From the NCBI RefSeq assembly GCF_000952685.1, contig NZ_JYHV01000014.1, forward strand, positions 310,001 through 374,000: a DNA stretch of 64,000 nucleotides, read 5' to 3'. Positions 1 through 6,758 of the stretch are shown here, in pieces (position 1 is the first letter of the stretch; every line of letters begins with the position of its first letter). Under the pieces are notes generated by a model, which saw only the letters and a list, made by a program, of their open reading frames with translations, did not search any database and was not told the origin of the DNA. A program made the position numbers and the translations under genes. The stretch is from Stutzerimonas stutzeri (lineage in GTDB: Bacteria > Pseudomonadota > Gammaproteobacteria > Pseudomonadales > Pseudomonadaceae).

Positions 1-98
1 AAAGCTCGCCTGGTTCGAAGGGGCCGGCACCGCATCCGAATAGACGCGGCGCTCGTGCGCTACGAATCCAGAGCAGATGCTGCGGCCGCGCGCTGTGC

Positions 99-1097
99 TC
101 AGCGCGACCAGATGCCTTTACCCGGCAACCGGTCGCGATCATGCGCACGGCCCAATGCCAGCTGCGGTCCCTTGGGGATGATGCCGTTAGCATTGATATG
201 ACGGTGGCTCGCGTAGTAATGGCTCTTGATATGGGTGAAGTCGACGGTTTCGGCGATCCCAGGCCATTGGTACAGCTCTCGCAGCCAGTTCGACAGGTTT
301 GGGTAGTCCTCGATCCGCCGCAGATTGCATTTGAAATGGCCATGGTAGACAGCGTCGAAGCGGACCATTGTGGTGAATAGGCGCCAGTCCGCCTCGGTCA
401 GGTATTCGCCGGTCAGGTAGCGCTGTTCGCCGAGGCGTTGCTCGAGCCAGTCGAGCTCGTTGAACAGCTCATCGAATGCGGTTTCGTAGGCCTTCTGCGT
501 GGAGGCGAATCCGGCGCGATAAACGCCATTGTTGACTCGCGGATAGATCCGCTCGTTGAGCATGTCGATCTCGGCGCGTAGCGGTTCGGGGCAAAGGTCG
601 AGCGTCGATCCGGTCAACTCGTCGAAGGCACTATTGAAGATGCGGATCAGCTCGGCGGACTCGTTGTTGACGATGCGTTGCTGCTGGCGGTCCCAGAGCA
701 CCGGTACGGTGACGCGGCCGGTGTAGTTATCGTCATCGCGCGTGTAGCGCTGATGCAGGTACTGAAAGCCATCCAACGTGTCACCGGTCGAGCCGGTGTG
801 TCTGTCGAAGGTCCAGCCATGCTCGGCCATCAGCCAGCTGACGACAGAAACATCGATCAACTGATCGAGCTGCTTGAGTTTGCGATAGATCAGGGTGCGA
901 TGTGCCCAGGGGCAGGCGAGAGAAACATAGAGGTGATAGCGCCCGGCTTCAGCCTTTACTGCAGGCTGACCCGTTGGGCCGGGCGAGCCGTCCGCAGTCA
1001 CCCAGTCGCGTCGTTGCGCCTGTTCTCGCTGGAATTCGCCATCACGGCTGTTTTCGTACCAACGGTCCTGCCACTGCCCATCGACCAAGAGCCCCAT
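99..1097 (-). CDS. yqjG: Glutathionyl-hydroquinone reductase (GST family)
   Basis: This 332-aa cytosolic protein resembles the Xi-class glutathione transferases (E. coli YqjG), which use glutathione to reduce glutathionyl-hydroquinones. The sequence shows the class signature CPWAH with the catalytic Cys at residue 62, preceded by a thioredoxin-like beta strand (YHLYVSLA) and followed by an all-helical C-terminal GST domain. Length matches the family. It is monocistronic, with 88 bp between it and the next minus-strand gene upstream. Family assignment is from motif and overall pattern; the physiological substrate cannot be read from the sequence. Confidence 0.88.
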   Translation of the reverse strand: MGLLVDGQWQDRWYENSRDGEFQREQAQRRDWVTADGSPGPTGQPAVKAEAGRYHLYVSLACPWAHRTLIYRKLKQLDQLIDVSVVSWLMAEHGWTFDRHTGSTGDTLDGFQYLHQRYTRDDDNYTGRVTVPVLWDRQQQRIVNNESAELIRIFNSAFDELTGSTLDLCPEPLRAEIDMLNERIYPRVNNGVYRAGFASTQKAYETAFDELFNELDWLEQRLGEQRYLTGEYLTEADWRLFTTMVRFDAVYHGHFKCNLRRIEDYPNLSNWLRELYQWPGIAETVDFTHIKSHYYASHRHINANGIIPKGPQLALGRAHDRDRLPGKGIWSR

Positions 1098-1185
1098 GTT
1101 CTGCCTCCTCAGACTTTCAGATTAGGGGTCAGTCTATGGAGGATAGTTCGATGGATGGGTCACAATCCCCGGCCATACGCATCGT

Positions 1186-2175
1186 TCAAACCGATAGGTT
1201 GCGTTGCTCCCAGTACTGTCGCGCCTGGATAAATGCGCTCTCGCGCGATTGGCCGAGCCCGCGCAACGCCAGGGCCATCGTCGCCACCACCGCCAGTTCG
1301 CCATAGGCATCTTCGGCGGCGCCCCGCCAGACGGCGAGCAAATGCTGCGGATCGAGTTGCGCCGGTTTGACGTGACGTTGTGGCGAAAGCGCCGGCCAAT
1401 CCTCGTCCCAGGACTCTCCTGCCTGAGTGCCGTACAGGTGCGCCACGCCGTCCGGGTTGATCTCGATCTCGCCGCCTTCACCCTTGATAACGATAGCCGT
1501 GTCACCCAGTAAACGGCTGGCTTCGCGGTGATTTCCCTGGTAACCGGGGTGGAAAATACTCTGCAGGCCGCAACGGGCACCGAGCGGATTGAGGATGCGC
1601 GCCAGCGAGTGGATGGGCGAGCGCAGGCCTAGGATATTGCGTTGATCGATCATCCGCTGCAGGCCCGGCATCCAGGCCCCGAGCGGCGCGAACGCGAGGT
1701 TGGCACGGCCCAGAGCGACGGCGACGCTGTTCCAGTCTTCGCAGCGGGTGATTCCGAGCAGATCGAGTTGCTGCTCGCTATACAGTCGGCCAGCCGTATG
1801 AGCGCCACCACCGTGCATGAGGATGCGAATGCCGTTGTGCGCCAGGCACTTGGCTGCGAGCAGGTACCAGGGCAAATGACGTTTCTTGCCGGCATAGGTC
1901 GGCCAGTCGAGATCGACGGCGATGGCAGGCGCGTGCAGCCGGTCGCGCACGGCCTCGGTGAAGCCGGCAAGCTCTTCGGCGCTTTCTTCCTTGTGCCGCA
2001 GCAGCATCAAGAAAGCACCGAGCTGCGTGTCCTCGACCTTCCCATCGAGCAGCATGCCCATGGCTTCGCGCGCTTCTTCTCGGGTGAGATCGCGGGCGCC
2101 GCGCTTGCCTTTGCCCAGGATCCGGACGAAGACGGCGAAGGGGTGTTCAGGCGGGGTGACGAGGCTCATATGCAA
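1186..2175 (-). CDS. ybiB: YbiB/TrpD2-family protein (anthranilate phosphoribosyltransferase-like fold)
   Basis: This 329-aa protein is homologous to E. coli YbiB, a TrpD-fold protein of the TrpD2 class described as binding nucleic acid rather than making phosphoribosyl-anthranilate. The N-terminal helical segment (ILGKGKRGARDLTREEA) and a degenerate phosphoribosyltransferase core (HGGGAHTAGR) are visible. Its start overlaps the end of tusE by 10 bp, so it is the last gene of the tusDCBE transcription unit. This context suggests a link to tRNA or DNA-damage physiology, but that is inference. Confidence 0.75.
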   Translation of the reverse strand: MHMSLVTPPEHPFAVFVRILGKGKRGARDLTREEAREAMGMLLDGKVEDTQLGAFLMLLRHKEESAEELAGFTEAVRDRLHAPAIAVDLDWPTYAGKKRHLPWYLLAAKCLAHNGIRILMHGGGAHTAGRLYSEQQLDLLGITRCEDWNSVAVALGRANLAFAPLGAWMPGLQRMIDQRNILGLRSPIHSLARILNPLGARCGLQSIFHPGYQGNHREASRLLGDTAIVIKGEGGEIEINPDGVAHLYGTQAGESWDEDWPALSPQRHVKPAQLDPQHLLAVWRGAAEDAYGELAVVATMALALRGLGQSRESAFIQARQYWEQRNLSV

Positions 2176-2501
2176 TTGCTCGGTTTCGGCAATCCCGCCA
2201 GTTTTGCGGCGAGTTTGGCGGGGGTGCCTTTGAATAGACGGTTCAGGTGCATGCTGTTGCCCTTTTCAGGGCCGAGCTTCAGCGCGGTGTACTTGATCAA
2301 TGGGCGCGTTGCCGGGGCTAGCTGAAACTCACGGTAGAACTCGCGGAGCAGGTGCAGAATTTCCCAGTGTTCGGTTTCAAGACTGAGGCCTTCAGCCTCG
2401 GCCAGCGCCGTGGCGACCGGTTCGCTCCAATCCTCGAGATTGACCAGGAAGCCATCCTGGTCCACGGCAATGCCCACGCCGTTGACATTCAACCCACTCA
2501 T
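2166..2501 (-). CDS. tusE: TusE/DsrC-family sulfurtransferase
   Basis: TusE receives persulfide sulfur from the TusBCD complex and passes it to MnmA for 2-thiouridine formation at the wobble position of tRNAs. The 111-aa product ends in Cys-Ile, so the conserved penultimate Cys (Cys110) that carries the persulfide is present. I chose the ATG at 2501 (MSGLNVNGVG) over an upstream in-frame start at 2534 because the family begins there and the extension would run into tusB. It overlaps both neighbours in the tusDCB-tusE-ybiB operon. Confidence 0.9.
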   Translation of the reverse strand: MSGLNVNGVGIAVDQDGFLVNLEDWSEPVATALAEAEGLSLETEHWEILHLLREFYREFQLAPATRPLIKYTALKLGPEKGNSMHLNRLFKGTPAKLAAKLAGLPKPSNCI

Positions 2502-2803
2502 AGCCAGGCGTTCGTCCGTGCGTATCGACAGCACAGCTCGACGAAGCCCGTATAGTCGACTTGCTGCAAGCGTTCGGGCAGATCTTCGAGGCCGCGTGCG
2601 GCTACATCTTCGTCCAGCGCGAACAGACCAATGCCGTCCGGCATCAATTCCAGCGCCTGGCGTTGTGCAGTCGACGTTTGCAGTGCATAGACCGCATCGC
2701 CGCTCAGCAGCAAGGCGTCGCCGGCCCCCAGAAGGTGCAGACAGCTGACCAGACGGCCATCGGCGAAGGGGGAGTGGGAAAGCAGATGCAAAGTGCTCAT
2801 CAA
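2498..2803 (-). CDS. tusB: Sulfur relay protein TusB (DsrH family)
   Basis: This 101-aa cytosolic subunit of the TusB-TusC-TusD heterohexamer takes part in tRNA 2-thiouridylation. The pattern STLHLLSHSPF at the N-terminus and LLLSGDAVYAL in the middle is typical of DsrH/TusB. Start and stop overlap tusC and tusE by 4 bp each, indicating translational coupling. Confidence 0.88.
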   Translation of the reverse strand: MMSTLHLLSHSPFADGRLVSCLHLLGAGDALLLSGDAVYALQTSTAQRQALELMPDGIGLFALDEDVAARGLEDLPERLQQVDYTGFVELCCRYARTNAWL

Positions 2804-3162
2804 AGGGTGATCACGTGGTCGTAGCGGTTGATAAGAATATTGAGGCCGGCATCGTCGAGCACCTCGATCGGCAGCGGCACGGCGGTTTCGTCAAGCCCTC
2901 GCTCGTCCAGGCTGCGTTTGGCTACAAACAGCGAATCGACACCAAACATCGGGAGGGCCTGCAGATTGGCCGTCAGGTCCTTTTGCTGCAGATGCGCCGG
3001 TTGCTGCGCGGGGGCTAACTGGAACACGCCGTCATCGAGAAAAAGCAACCCAAGCGGAAGCTCGAAGGCGCCACCGGCCAGCACGATGTCCAATGCCTCG
3101 CGAGCCGTTGGGCCGGACCATGGAGATTGACGGGTAATGATCAGCATCGAGCGGGCCATCAA
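2800..3162 (-). CDS. tusC: Sulfur relay protein TusC (DsrF family)
   Basis: This 120-aa DsrE/F-like subunit of TusBCD shows the features SMLIITRQSPW (N-terminal strand), REALDIVLAGGAFE (helix) and GLLFLDDGVFQL (strand and loop), typical of TusC. It overlaps tusD and tusB by 4 bp. It is the non-catalytic partner of TusD in the complex. Confidence 0.9.
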   Translation of the reverse strand: MMARSMLIITRQSPWSGPTAREALDIVLAGGAFELPLGLLFLDDGVFQLAPAQQPAHLQQKDLTANLQALPMFGVDSLFVAKRSLDERGLDETAVPLPIEVLDDAGLNILINRYDHVITL

Positions 3163-3551
3163 TGCCCTCCGAAGCAGACGAGGCGGTCGGCATGCTGACT
3201 GGCTTCATGGAGTTGCCCCAAACCGGACAGCTCCCAGCCAGACCCAAGATTCGCTGCAGGACGCTGATGCCGCTTGGCTTCCTGCTCATCCAGCACGCCA
3301 CGGCGTAGACCGGCGGCAATGCACACCACCCCATCCAACTGATGGCGATCGACGAACTGGCTCCATTGCGCAGCGATATCCAGTTCGTCCTGTGCGCTCA
3401 CGGTATTGGCCGACGCGCTATGTACACCGTCTTGGTAAAGAAACAGTCGGACGATTTCGTGCCCACCCGCCAGCACGGCCTCAGCGAAGCGTAAGGCGCG
3501 CCGCGAAGCGGGGGAATGGGAAGGGGAGAACAGGGCGATGACGAATTTCAT
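3159..3551 (-). CDS. tusD: Sulfurtransferase TusD (DsrE family)
   Basis: TusD carries the active-site Cys that accepts sulfur from TusA and hands it to TusE. In this 130-aa product the catalytic Cys is Cys77 in DGVVCIAAGLRRG, matching the family position (Cys78 in E. coli). I chose the ATG at 3551 (MKFVIALFSP), the family start, rather than the in-frame upstream ATG at 3653, which would overlap a terminator. It is the first gene of tusDCB-tusE-ybiB. Confidence 0.9.
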   Translation of the reverse strand: MKFVIALFSPSHSPASRRALRFAEAVLAGGHEIVRLFLYQDGVHSASANTVSAQDELDIAAQWSQFVDRHQLDGVVCIAAGLRRGVLDEQEAKRHQRPAANLGSGWELSGLGQLHEASQHADRLVCFGGH

Positions 3552-3599
3552 GGGGCACCGTTGAGTTGCTGGGTGACATGATACGCCAGCTTCAGAAAC

Positions 3600-3627
3600 G
3601 AAAAAGCCCGCCAAGGCGGGCTTATTC
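3600..3627 (-). terminator. Rho-independent terminator of the yccA-like gene
   Basis: Read on the minus strand, AAGCCCGCC-TT-GGCGGGCTT forms a perfect hairpin followed by a U run. It lies just after the stop of the Bax-inhibitor-like gene (3640) and just upstream of tusD, separating the two units. Confidence 0.9.
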
Positions 3628-3639
3628 AACGAGCGGCTA

Positions 3640-4308
3640 TCAGTCGTCTCCACCCATGATGCCCATCAGCTGTAGCAGGCTGATGAACAGGTTGTAGATC
3701 GATACATACAGGCCAATGGTGGCCATGATGTAGTTGCGTTCGCCACCGTGGATGATCGCGCTGGTCTGGAAAAGAATGCAGACCGACGAGAACAGCACGA
3801 AGCCGGCGCTGATTGCCAGTTGCAGACCGCTGATCTGGAAGAAGAAGCTTGCGACCATCGCGCCCAGCAGGACGAAGAATCCGGCGGTGATGAAGCCGCT
3901 GAGGAAGCTCATGTCCTTGCGCGTGATCAGCACGAAGGCCGACAGACCAAAGAACACCAGAGCCGTCATGGAGAGCGCGGAGGCGATCAGCTCACCACCG
4001 TTGGCGGTGCCTAGGTACATATTGAGGATCGGGCCAAGCGTATAGCCCATGAACCCGGTCAACGCGAAGGTGGATAGCAGACCCCACGCGGAATTGCGCA
4101 GCTTGACGGTCAGGAAGAACAAGCCGTAGAAGCCGATCAGCACCACGAAGATGTTCGGGTAAGCCGCGTTGGCCTGCATGGCCATGTAGGCGACCAGAGC
4201 ACTGAAGCCCAGGGTGATGGCCAGCAGGCCGTAGGTGTTGCGCAGAACACGGCTGACTTCCTGTTGTTCAACCTGCGTGTGCGTAGATGCGTACTGTTGC
4301 TTGAGCAT
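3640..4308 (-). CDS. yccA: Bax inhibitor-1/YccA family inner-membrane protein
   Basis: This 222-aa polytopic membrane protein has seven hydrophobic segments. It belongs to the BI-1/TMBIM family, whose bacterial member YccA modulates the FtsH protease; the conserved tail [13 protein letters not shown] and the central [14 protein letters not shown] are visible. I chose the ATG at 4308 (MLKQQYAST) because an AGGAG lies 8 nt upstream; the longer frame to 4359 has no such site. It is monocistronic, with a strong terminator downstream. Function is by family only. Confidence 0.85.
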   Translation of the reverse strand: MLKQQYASTHTQVEQQEVSRVLRNTYGLLAITLGFSALVAYMAMQANAAYPNIFVVLIGFYGLFFLTVKLRNSAWGLLSTFALTGFMGYTLGPILNMYLGTANGGELIASALSMTALVFFGLSAFVLITRKDMSFLSGFITAGFFVLLGAMVASFFFQISGLQLAISAGFVLFSSVCILFQTSAIIHGGERNYIMATIGLYVSIYNLFISLLQLMGIMGGDD

Positions 4309-4392
4309 GGCGACACTCCTGTAAATGTATTCAGCCCGAGGTGAATTGCCTCGGATCATAGCAGAGCTTTTGTTTCAGCCTAACAACAGAGT

Positions 4393-4420
4393 TTGACAGT
4401 GTGTTTCGTTCCGGTACTAT
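4393..4420 (+). promoter_or_regulatory. Sigma-70 promoter of tRNA-Ser
   Basis: TTGACA (4393-4398), a 16-bp spacer and TACTAT (4415-4420) place transcription start about 10 bp before the mature tRNA. A GC-rich CGCCCGC element follows the -10, resembling stringent discriminators of stable-RNA promoters. Confidence 0.75.
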
Positions 4421-4436
4421 TGCGCCCGCTCTCTGC

Positions 4437-4526
4437 GGAGGAGTGGCAGAGCGGTTGAATGCAACGGTCTTGAAAACCGTCGAAGGGGAAACTCTTCCGT
4501 GAGTTCGAATCTCACCTCCTCCGCCA
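4437..4526 (+). tRNA. serT: tRNA-Ser(TGA)
   Basis: This is a 90-nt class II tRNA. The acceptor stem GGAGGAG (4437-4443) pairs with CTCCTCC (4516-4522), followed by discriminator G and an encoded CCA (4524-4526). The anticodon loop is CTTGAAA with anticodon TGA on the stem ACGGT/ACCGT, and there is a long variable arm and a T-arm GTTCGAATC. The 3' part from 4501 is supplied by the prophage, so the gene remains intact after integration. Confidence 0.97.
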
Positions 4527-4530
4527 TATC
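4501..4530 (+). repeat. attL core of the prophage (30 bp)
   Basis: Thirty bases covering the T-arm, acceptor stem, CCA and ATATC are repeated exactly at 41842-41871. The phage attP therefore carries the tRNA 3' end and regenerates the gene on integration. The size and target (30 bp, tRNA-Ser) are those reported for Pseudomonas phage phiCTX. Confidence 0.93.
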
Positions 4531-4538
4531 GCAAGCTG

Positions 4539-4562
4539 AAGGCCCCGTACTCCGGGGCCTTT
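4539..4562 (+). terminator. Terminator downstream of tRNA-Ser (phage-borne copy)
   Basis: AAGGCCCCG-TACTC-CGGGGCCTTT forms a perfect hairpin 12 bp after the tRNA. A related hairpin follows attR (41881-41903) and another lies at 42563-42590. The prophage thus brings its own tRNA terminator, while the host's original copy is displaced to the right end. Confidence 0.8.
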
Positions 4563-4596
4563 AGCGTTTCTGGAGTATGGAAATGCGGGTATGAGC

Positions 4597-4614
4597 GTTC
4601 CCATATTGTTCCCA
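4597..4614 (+). repeat. Left-arm GTTCCCA repeats (candidate integrase arm sites)
   Basis: Two copies of GTTCCCA, at 4597-4603 and 4608-4614, are spaced exactly 11 bp. Three further copies with the same 11-bp spacing and same orientation lie next to attR (41754-41782). In the circular phage both sets would flank the att core, the arrangement expected of arm-type integrase sites. Function is inferred. Confidence 0.55.
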
Positions 4615-4689
4615 AGGGAGCGAGTGCGGCAGGACGAAAACCTGGCTCATACGTGCAAAGCTGCGATTTCGCCTGACCCAAAAAAAACA

Positions 4690-4963
4690 GGTAATTTTGG
4701 TAAGGTCGATTTTGAAACGGCAAAAAGCCCAGTGCTTTCAGTGATTTAGGCTTATCAGTTAAAGGTAATAATAGGGTAATTAATAGGTAAACGAATTACC
4801 TCTAGCAGTGGTTAGGTGTCCAATTTTGGAATCCCTTTAAAATCAGTGGTTTGCGAAAAAATTACCTTTTGCCTTACCTAAAATTACCTTTCAAGGTAAT
4901 TGCTCAAGCCCAGTGAATTCGGGGCTTTCAGCCGTTCGAAACTCCCCCCTTACCAAAATTACC
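4690..4963. repeat. AT-rich array of GGTAAT/ATTACC repeats
   Basis: About twelve GGTAA(T/A/G) or inverse TTACC hexamers occur here. Copies at 4764, 4775 and 4786 are direct and 11 bp apart; inverse copies lie at 4795, 4861, 4873, 4883, 4950 and 4958; further direct copies lie at 4690, 4699 and 4895. The rest of the non-coding stretch 4566-5204 contains no gene I can support. Binding protein unknown; candidates are the integrase, an excision factor or a packaging protein. Confidence 0.6.
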
Positions 4964-5039
4964 CATTTGCAAAATTGATTTAGAAATCGGGGCGCGCACG
5001 GGCTCGTCTGAGGGGCCGACCTTCGCAGGGTTCCGCAGG

Positions 5040-5100
5040 CATTCCTTCGGTTCCGATCGCCTCGCCAGCGGCAGCAGCGGGGCGGGTAAGGGGTGGTGCA
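5040..5100. other. Candidate cos region
   Basis: On the minus strand 5066-5058 reads GGCGAGGCG, which matches the beginning of the P2 cohesive-end sequence as I remember it. It lies in a GC-rich stretch between the att arm and the first cargo gene, which is where phiCTX has cos. The match is short, so the call is tentative. Confidence 0.35.
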
Positions 5101-5204
5101 GGGGTGCAGAAAAAGAGACCCCTTTAGCCCGCAGGTGAGGTGGGGGGACAACGGCGCGCGCCGGAGGCATACTCGAGCCGCCCCGCATCCAAAGGAAGGA
5201 AACG

Positions 5205-5714
5205 ATGGAAAAGTATGTCGAAGCGATCGAGTTGAGTCTGTCCAACCAGAACTGGTATTCCGCGCTTGCTATGGCTCTTACGTTGCCGGACATTTGTGGA
5301 TGGCTAGAGGACCCAGGCATGAGAAGTCGAAAGCGATATGAGGCTTGGTTCGATCAGTACATGCTGAAGCATTACCAGAACGACTTTTTTGGCCGTGGTT
5401 TCACTTTCCTATCAGGAAGCGATTGCTACGCGCTGCGCTGCGCCTATTTGCACGAGGGGAACGAGGACGTAACTAGACAGCAGGCTCGTAAGGCCGTGTC
5501 CAGATTTTCGTTCAAAGGGACTGGGTCACACAGAGTCAAAGTTGACGAGGTTCTTCATCTGAACGTAACAGCGTTTTGCAGAGAGGTTTGCTGTGGCGTT
5601 CGTGAATGGATCGCAAGCAATACCACCAACCCTCAGGTTCAGCAGAGGCTTCGCGAGCAGTTGATGATCCATGAAAATGGCGTTCAAATTGCGCCGGGTG
5701 TTTTCGTGGAATGA
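5205..5714 (+). CDS. Prophage cargo protein with R-x4-H (HEPN-like) motif
   Basis: This is a 169-aa, mainly helical protein of unknown function, preceded by AAGGAAGGAAACG as a ribosome binding site. The segment CYALRCAYLHEG contains R78-x4-H83, the spacing of the HEPN ribonuclease signature, in a helix-rich context (ALTLPDICGWLED upstream). It has no signal peptide or membrane segment. It sits between the cos-like site and the portal gene, the slot occupied by the cytotoxin gene in phiCTX, on the strand opposite to Q and P. I recognise it as a widespread 'hypothetical' type. A toxin or defence role is inference; structural homology to HEPN has not been tested. Confidence 0.7.
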   Translation: MEKYVEAIELSLSNQNWYSALAMALTLPDICGWLEDPGMRSRKRYEAWFDQYMLKHYQNDFFGRGFTFLSGSDCYALRCAYLHEGNEDVTRQQARKAVSRFSFKGTGSHRVKVDEVLHLNVTAFCREVCCGVREWIASNTTNPQVQQRLREQLMIHENGVQIAPGVFVE

Positions 5715-5759
5715 GCTGGCAGACATCTGGCTGCGGTACCCATCGTACTGCCGGTACTA

Positions 5760-6758
5760 TCACGCTCTGGTAGGCAACTCAAACTCCCTGAACCGCACCA
5801 CCTCTTCCCCAACCCACTCATTCACCTGAGCCAACCTCGCCTGGATCGGCTCGAGCTCGTTGACCGCCCACACCTCGGCGGCCTCTCGCAGCGAGCCGAA
5901 GCCACCGGCGTTCTGCGGCACGATGCCCATCAGCTGGGGCGGAATCCGGAGCGCGGCGAGCAGGTCGTCACGGCTGATGTTCTTGATCGAACCGAACTCA
6001 TCCTTCGCCGCCACCTCGCTGACCGGTATTAGCTGGATGCCTTCCTTCTTTCCGCCTGGCGCATACACAAACAGGTTGCGGAAGTTGCCCGGCCCCTTGG
6101 CAGACTTCAGCGCTTTACGCAGATCGTCGATGTCCTCTTCCTTCTGCGCCGCGTCGGTCATGTACATGATGAATCCGGCGTGTGAGCCGTTCTGGTAGTA
6201 GCGTCGGCGGAAGAGGGTGGCCGACTCGTTGAGCAGCGCCGACTGCAATGCCGACAACCATTCCGGCAGCCCGTACACCTCCTGGTTGATATCCGCCTCG
6301 CGCAGATGGCAGATCGTGCCGGCAGCAAATTCATGTTCATCGCGCCAACCGCGCACCTGATAATAGGTCTCCAGATCGGCACCCCGGCGCATGTATTTCG
6401 CCAGAGTCGGCTGCAGGCTCAGCGCTTGGCCAAGCATGTTCTGGCGCCGCTCCAGATACGCATTGCCACACCACAACCAGTCCAGGGCGAACTGGCCGAA
6501 CGCCTGCCGGCTCAGCAGCTTGTGCGGAATGAAGGTCCGCTCGAGCATGTTGCGCTTGAAGTTCAGCCCGCTCTGCAGGAATACGCTCGCCCTGGTCGAC
6601 TTCGCCAGCCCATCCAGCGACAGCGGCGGCTCGTACCAGCGGCCGTTCAGCCAGCACTCCAAATAATCGAGCAGCTCGCGGCCATCGAGTACCGGCATCG
6701 GATCGCCGAAGGTGAAGGCCTCAATACCCTGTGCAGGTGCGGCAATCTCAGTAGTCAT
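5760..6758 (-). CDS. Q: Phage portal protein (gpQ)
   Basis: This 332-aa protein is the P2 Q-type portal, the dodecameric ring at the capsid vertex through which DNA is packaged. Typical features are YLECWLNGRWYEPPLS near the N-terminus and LLAALRIPPQLMGIVPQN near the C-terminus. Length is close to P2 gpQ. It overlaps the terminase gene P by 1 bp and reads leftward, as in P2. Confidence 0.93.
   Translation of the reverse strand: MTTEIAAPAQGIEAFTFGDPMPVLDGRELLDYLECWLNGRWYEPPLSLDGLAKSTRASVFLQSGLNFKRNMLERTFIPHKLLSRQAFGQFALDWLWCGNAYLERRQNMLGQALSLQPTLAKYMRRGADLETYYQVRGWRDEHEFAAGTICHLREADINQEVYGLPEWLSALQSALLNESATLFRRRYYQNGSHAGFIMYMTDAAQKEEDIDDLRKALKSAKGPGNFRNLFVYAPGGKKEGIQLIPVSEVAAKDEFGSIKNISRDDLLAALRIPPQLMGIVPQNAGGFGSLREAAEVWAVNELEPIQARLAQVNEWVGEEVVRFREFELPTRA

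Noticed and set aside
4331..4723. 130-aa minus-strand frame crossing tRNA-Ser
   Set aside because: It contains the GGGGEIRTHG string that arises from antisense translation of tRNA-Ser; no ribosome binding site and it covers the tRNA promoter.
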